The position numbers and the translations under genes are program-made. Of a DNA stretch of 64,000 nucleotides, positions 58,840 through 64,000 are shown piece by piece (within the stretch, counting starts at the first letter, position 1; each line of letters opens with the position of its first letter). The stretch is from Polytrichum commune (taxonomy: Eukaryota > Streptophyta > Polytrichopsida > Polytrichales > Polytrichaceae): positions 23,138,144 to 23,202,143 of the forward strand of contig OX485809.1 of NCBI GenBank assembly GCA_950295325.1, in the 5' to 3' direction. The notes under the pieces are model-generated. The model ran no database searches and was not told where the DNA came from. It saw only the letters and a list, made by a program, of their open reading frames with translations.

Positions 58840-58985
58840 TGTGTTAATTATTGAGCGTGGAGTTGGTAATACAATTTGAAAACGTAGACTGTCCAATCTC
58901 TCTTGAACATGTGCCTTTATGATGTTTGTTCTTTAATCCTCACCAGACCACACACCAATCAAATATAAGTGTCCTATTAAGATCT
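58840..58985 (+). repeat. Dispersed repeat G, copy 5 (3' part)
   Basis: TTAATTATTGAGCGTGG, TCCAATCTCTCTTGAACATG, CCAGACCACACACCAATCAA and ATATAAGTGTCCTA match the family order. It lies between the two LINE copies. Confidence 0.45.
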
Positions 58986-59094
58986 TAAATAATTGAATAA
59001 TACCCACATACTATAGTACTCCTTAGCCATAAGCACATGGCTAAAGTGCAAAGGAGGGGTCCTCTTGAAAAAGAGTTGATCTCTTGTATGTGTG

Positions 59095-60262
59095 CACATG
59101 TTTCCAAAAAGAAAACCCAAACAACAGCCACCAAACTTTCCACTCCTCCACCCTCCAAGCCTTAATAGAAACATACAATATTACACACTCATACTACTCC
59201 TCGCCCCTCACATGTCCAATAACACTCACCCAATACAACTGCCCACACAACCAAGACATAATATTCGGCTTGGTGCACATTCATCAAAATGGAAAGGTAG
59301 TGACATCCATTCATTGGGCCTGCATGGCAGCCTAAGAAAACCACAAGAATACAAACATCATCACAGTCAACCATAAAGAGAGTCCCTTCCCATCACCCAT
59401 GCAGAAATACACACAATAACAACCATCCCACCTACAATACAATACAATCCCACAACGGAATGGCCAAAATATCTACACCAACTAAAAAAACCAATACACC
59501 ACCATAATAAGCATAAACAACCAAAGCCCCCCTCCAGGCAACCCACAAGTACCCAACGCAATCACAACCAACATACTTGAGTTATTTAATATTAAAACCA
59601 AAACTCACTTACACCATAACACCCCCCCAAGAAAAAATGAAATTCTCCCACACATGGCATAAAGCCCCAATCTACAACCACTTGGAAGGCAACCACCCAA
59701 CACAACCCCTACTAATAGAGCTCTACCACACCCACCCCCTTAAATTCAAACCCCAACAATGCATATACAGTGACGGATCATTTATCCCCCCGGACCACAA
59801 ACACCCAAATTACATAAATTCTAAAAATTTGATATGCCCAATATATGGGTAACCACCGTAAAAATATCTTCTGTCCTAATTTATACCCAAACCCAAATTA
59901 TACACTATGTCCCAACAATGCTATAGACACATGGCCACATTTACTTTCTACATGCTCAAACCAACACTTAAAGGGATTGCATATAGCACGCCATAATAAA
60001 GCAGGCCACCAAATTTTACACACACTACAATCAAGTAAACATATAAGATTCTATACCCTTATAAATGCAGGCAACCAAAACTCTAGACCACAAGACAACA
60101 CAGTCCCACAATGGCTACTCCAATGTACATGTCCCACCACATCATGCACATGCTAAGCCAGACTTAGACTAGACGTACCCAAACTTAGACTTAGACTTAG
60201 ACTAGGCGCCCCCACTGAAAACCACCCCCCCCCCCCCCCTAACGCCAACCCCACCAAATGTC
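59095..60262 (+). pseudogene. LINE copy 2, 5' part: ORF2 remnant with RNase H motif and zinc knuckle
   Basis: Frameshifted ORF2 of a C/A-rich LINE lineage. At 59100-59290 THSYYSSPLT and FGLVHIHQNGK match the region at 53900-54050. At 59640-59800 WHKAPIYNHLEG is followed by CIYSDGSFIPP, the RNase H first-Asp motif. The rest of RNase H is deleted, because YAQYMGNHRKNIF follows almost at once. A Cys/His block (CPNN...DTWPHLLSTC) is followed by IARHNKAGHQI and TVPQWLLQCTCPTTSCTC (to 60156). ARLRLD follows, possibly the first acidic residue of a restriction-like endonuclease. No reverse transcriptase catalytic motif is visible. Confidence 0.78.
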
Positions 60263-60944
60263 GGGGGACACTAAAGTATCCCCAACGAACTTTTAGGGGG
60301 CATGTCAGATCAAAAAAACAGGCTGCCCGCCCCCCCACGGATGTCACTCTTCCATCCATCGCGAATGACGCATAACATAGGCAGAGGTCATTCAGGTTCG
60401 CGTCATTCTGGACATGTAATTTGTCATGCCGCAATAATCGGATCTAAGACCCTTAGATCTAGGGATTTAGATAGTGGCGGTTAAGGTTGTGGCGGCCGTA
60501 AAGGCCAGCCGTTAGATGTAGGTATGACTTGATCTACGGCCAAGAAGACTTGGTGGTTGGAAAGGGTAGTCCTCCGAAGGGAGCGCGGAGGCTCATTCTT
60601 TCTTTCTCTCTCTCTCTCTCATTCTAGTGGTTAGGACTAGACTTCTCTTTCACACATTCTTGTAGTTAGCACGACTCTTTTCTTTGCCCCCTCTTCATGT
60701 ATGTAGATGCAATTAGTTGTTGAAGAATAGGAATAGAAATGAGGGACAAAGAGGTTTATGAGCCCTATGAATGTTAAATAACATGGTTTTTAAACCCTAT
60801 GAATGTTGAATGATAAGGTTTTGAACCCTATTGAAGAGATGTGTTATTATCTAATTGCATTAGCTTTGATATCTTAGGTTATTGGATGTTACTTAATGAT
60901 CACTTAATATTTCCTTCCAATAGTTCTTGCCTTAGTCTATTCAT

Positions 60945-61207
60945 TTTATAATGAATTACATGTCCATCTATGTCATTCAGTATTCCAGACTAATCATTCA
61001 TTGTTTGGTTGTCTGAATAACAGACACCGATGTAATTTTGGGCTAAATAACAAGTCTCGGGTTGTCTTGCTTGAACGCAAAAACTTACCTGCCACTTCAT
61101 CATTTGGCCCAAAATTACATCGGTGTTTGTTATTCAAACAACCAAACAGTGAATGACTGGTCTGGGACACTGAATGACATAGATGGACATGTAATTCATT
61201 ATAAATA
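60945..61207. repeat. Inner hairpin inside the left MULE arm
   Basis: TGAATTACATGTCCATC with TATGTCATTCAGT at about 60950-60990 returns as its complement at about 61170-61205. CCGATGTAATTTTGGG (about 61028) pairs with CCAAAATTACATCGG (about 61110). The matching copy in the right arm lies at about 61738-62000. The element is therefore a palindrome built from smaller palindromes. Confidence 0.85.
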
Positions 61208-61457
61208 ACGCATGAACGTCATGTGCAAATAATTAGATCAATGAATGATAGTTCAAAAATGGTTCAGGAGAAAGATGAGTGAAGTTAACCACTAATCGTG
61301 AAGGACTGAGGATTTTGATAGATGGTGTTGCAACATTAATCATAGTGTGTGCACATCGCCTAGCAAAAGTATGTGCGCATACCAAGAAGATCACAACACG
61401 GAACTACGGAGCCTTACACACATAAATGACAAATGAGCACCTAGTGTAACCTAACTC

Positions 61458-61565
61458 TCAGATCTCATATCCGATTATTGCGGCATGACGACATACATGT
61501 CATGAATGACGCGAACCTGAATGACATCCGCCTGTGTTACGTGAACCTGAATGACATCCGTCTGG
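61458..61565. repeat. Third, partial copy of MULE arm sequence in the element centre
   Basis: CCGATTATTGCGGCATGAC followed by GACGCGAACCTGAATGAC and CCGCCTGTGTTACGTG matches right-arm sequence at 62502-62575, in the same orientation. GTGAACCTGAATGACATCCG is then duplicated in tandem. This implies an internal duplication or an insertion derived from the same family. Confidence 0.7.
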
Positions 61566-62690
61566 GATTAATATCTTCACAATCATTAATGACATCCTAA
61601 TCATGAAAGACATCACAATTACAAATAATTGAACATTTGAACATTACCCATGATTATATGTTCATCTATGTCATTATGTCATTATGAATAACAACGTGAA
61701 TGACATAGTGAATGACTGCACTTGACGTTCATGCGTTATTTATAATGAATTACATGTCCATCTATGTCATTCAGTGTTCCAGACCAGTCATTCACTGTTT
61801 GGTTGTTTGAATAACAAACACCCATATAATTTTGGGCCAAATGATGAAGTAGCAGGTAAGTTTTTGCGTTCAAGCAAGACAACCCGAGACTTGTTATTTA
61901 GCCCAAAATTACATCGGTGTCTATTATTCAGACAACCAAACAATGAATGATTAGTCTGGAATACTGAATGACATAGATGGACATGTAATTCATTATAAAA
62001 TGAATAGACTAAGGCAAGAACTATTGGAAGGAAATATTAAGTGATCATTAAGTAACATCCAATAACCTAAGATATAAAAGCTAATGCAACTAGATAATAA
62101 CACATCTCTTCAATAGGGTTCAAAACCTTATCATTCAACATTCATAGGGTTTAAAAACCATGTTATTTAACATTCATAGGGCTCATAAACCTCTTTGTCC
62201 CTCATTTCTATTCCTATTCTTCAACAACTAATTGCATCTACATACATGGAGAGGGGGCAAAGAAAAGAGTCGTGCTAACCACAAGAATGTGTGAAAGAGA
62301 AGTCTAGTCCTAACCACTAGAATGAGAGAGAAAGAAAGAAAAAAAGAATGAGCCTCTGCGCTCCCTTCGGAGGACTACCCTTTCCAACCACCAAGTCTTC
62401 TTGGCTGTAGATCAAGTCATACCTACATCTAACGGCTGGCCTTTACGGCCGCCACAACCTTAACCGCCACTATCTAAATCCCTAGATCTAAGGGTCTTAG
62501 ATCCGATTATTGCGGCATGACAAATTACATGTCCAGAATGACGCGAACCTGAATGACCTCCGCCTGTGTTATGTGTCATTCGCGATGGATGGAAGAGTGA
62601 CATCCGTGGGGGGGCGGGCAGCCTGTTTTTTTGATCTGACATGCCCCCTAAAAGTTCGTTGGGGGTACTTTAGTGTCCCCCCCAAATGTC

Positions 62691-63011
62691 ATACAATTCA
62701 TTGACTTCTCATACTGCCACGACAGATTCCCAAATACCGCACACAACGAAAAAACCGTGAAACACAACCCACTCATCCAAACACTCAAAACAACCGGTTG
62801 GCAAGTCAACCCTCTCATCACCATCACAACTGGTGTTAGAGGGGCTATTCACGAACAACCAATTAAAGACTTAGAAAAACTCAAAATACCCAAAAGCGAA
62901 ATCAAAACACTTATGAAACATCTACACCAAATTGCCATTAAATACCTCACATACCTAATATTAAACAAAAGAAAGTTAGACAACAAGCAACCCCGCGTTG
63001 ATCCCCCTTAG
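62691..63011 (+). pseudogene. LINE copy 2, 3' part: C-terminal restriction-like endonuclease-type segment
   Basis: Directly after the MULE target duplication the LINE frame resumes: FIDFSYCHDRFP, GWQVNPLITITTGVRGAIHE, LKIPKSEIKTLMKHLHQ and YLTYLILNKRKLDN, ending at TAG 63009-63011. It matches the region ending LINE copy 1 (58220-58500). The (E/D)-(F)-(T/S)-Y acidic residue and downstream Lys/His suggest a PD-(D/E)XK restriction-like endonuclease such as R2-type LINEs carry after a zinc knuckle. That fold is inferred from motif spacing, not demonstrated. Confidence 0.75.
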
Positions 63012-64000
63012 ATATCATGTACAACGTTTTTTTTAAAAAAACTAAAGGAGCCCACCTTCTGAGAGGGAGGAAGTACCCCTACGGTGATGCTTGGTCAAAC
63101 ATGATCACGGTACAGAGGAACGGGCTCCCATTCATGTCGATGTATCCAAACTCTGACATTACTTTTATTTATTTATGTGCACATTTCAAGCATGTTCCAT
63201 TTTTCAAGCATCTAAATGTTGTGGTCATCAACCTACTTGATAAGTGCACTACGTAGTCCTATTAGTGTGGATCACAAAATAACGTGGAACTAATTAGTGT
63301 GGGCCACACTATTGTTTTAGTCGATATGGCATTAACATGGATCCAAGATCCCGGTTCTTCCCCTTGTTCTTCATGAAGACTTCCGTCCAACACTTTGAAT
63401 AATAGTTATAGGACAAAAGTAGAACAAAACCAAATTATCACCCACATTAATTTTCTAGAATAACAATTAATGTGGCCCATGCTATTTTGTTATAATTAAA
63501 CATTTATCGTGGGTTGAGAATTAATGTGGCTCACATTAATTCTCACCATGTGGATTAGCGTGGGTTTACCTTCCATTCACACGCAAGCCTTTCATTAGGG
63601 TGGTGAGAAGTTCTATTATTGAGTCTCAAAAAAATTGTATACTTAAGAATTTGTTTGTTGAGTCATTGTTATGTCTATCAATGTCTATTTCTTACCTTCG
63701 TTGCTCTTCTAATGACTTTCATTCTTGTGATTGCACGTGTGTCAAGCTCGGGGGGGGGGGGGGTAGTCATTGGTTGGAGTAGCAATACACGTGCAAACAA
63801 ATGATAGGGTATTTAAAAAACATGAGGGCAAAAAATTATAATTGGACTTAAGAGTAATATAGGGTATCAAAAATGGCATTGGACATCTTTAAAGTACTAT
63901 AGGGTATGAAATAATAGGTAATTTGGAATTATAAGTAAGGCAAGCCATTTTTCTATTAACCCAAAGTAGAAGTTTACATAATGATAGCATGTGAAAAAAA
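63012..64000. other. AT-rich end region with palindromic words
   Basis: 63265-63560 repeats TTAGTGTGG / CCACATTAAT in both orientations, including a 29-bp near-perfect palindrome at 63519-63547 (GAGAATTAATG...CATTAATTCTC). A G12-type run lies at 63751-63762. 63800-63960 repeats AGGGTAT.AAAA words. No gene recognised. Confidence 0.5.

Larger units (their letters stand above)
60263..62681. mobile_element. Mutator-like (MULE) foldback element, 2419 bp with ~965-bp inverted arms
   Basis: Left arm 60263-61227 and right arm 61718-62681 are near-identical reverse complements, with a 490-bp centre. Termini are GGGGGACACTAAAGTA and its complement. Direct repeats CCAAATGTC at 60254-60262 and 62682-62690 form an exact 9-bp target duplication, typical of Mutator-like elements. 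No transposase is encoded, so it is non-autonomous. Each arm also holds its own inner hairpin of about 260 bp. The element sits inside a LINE ORF and splits it. The short ORFs starting MSDQKNRLPAPPR in both arms are mirror copies caused by the inverted repeat, not genes. Confidence 0.9.

Noticed and set aside
60302-62642. Matching ORFs MSDQKNRLPAPPR... and MRHDKLHVQND... as genes
   Set aside because: Each appears once per arm in mirror orientation because the arms are inverted copies. They have no domain and lie in a non-autonomous element.

Overview
The window looks like nuclear DNA of a streptophyte, most likely a land plant with a large, transposon-rich genome. The one intact gene is a four-exon NIN-LIKE PROTEIN (NLP, RWP-RK class) transcription factor. 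Its introns are 252, 176 and 122 bp with GT..AG borders. Everything else is AT-rich intergenic DNA filled with decayed plant transposons: PIF/Harbinger, pogo/Tigger-like, Mutator-like foldback, LINEs and many MITE-like elements. Nothing fixes the lineage more closely; a seed-free plant is possible but not shown. No bacterial genes, rRNA, canonical tRNA gene, CRISPR array or organelle insert was seen.

Layout. 1-15 kb holds decayed DNA with direct repeats (4.7/6.2 kb), two MITE-like elements (7.3-8.4 kb) and a hairpin-flanked CCCAT/GGGTGGGCAT minisatellite (9.7-10.1 kb). 15-22 kb holds a broken PIF/Harbinger transposase (15.5-16.0 kb) and an almost perfect 446-bp Tourist-like hairpin with a TTA target duplication (20950-21395). 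22-46 kb holds more MITEs, a dispersed repeat interrupted by one of them (23.5-24.5 kb), a 39-bp minisatellite (24.9-25.1 kb), a LINE remnant with a zf-RVT-like motif (32.8-33.7 kb), a cluster of hairpin elements (38.3-38.9 kb) and many short elements with CTACACT...AGTGTAG ends.

46.4-51.2 kb is the gene island: a GC-rich leader, the NLP coding exons (47002-48150, 48403-48450, 48627-49623, 49746-50740; 1062 residues) and an AT-rich 3' flank with AATAAA signals. The protein has the family order: acidic N-terminal region, two GAF-like nitrate-response segments, RWP-RK DNA-binding motif and a C-terminal PB1 domain.

53.1-63.0 kb is a nest of transposons. Two broken copies of one C/A-rich LINE lineage carry RNase H, a zinc-knuckle and a C-terminal part that looks like an R2-type restriction-like endonuclease. 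The first copy is interrupted by a pogo-like element and an AT-rich insert. The second is split by a 2419-bp Mutator-like foldback element (60263-62681) with 965-bp inverted arms and an exact 9-bp target duplication. The last kilobase is simple AT-rich DNA with palindromes. Apart from NLP no gene appears functional, so the only interactions between elements are transposon families inserted into one another and probable parent/MITE relationships.
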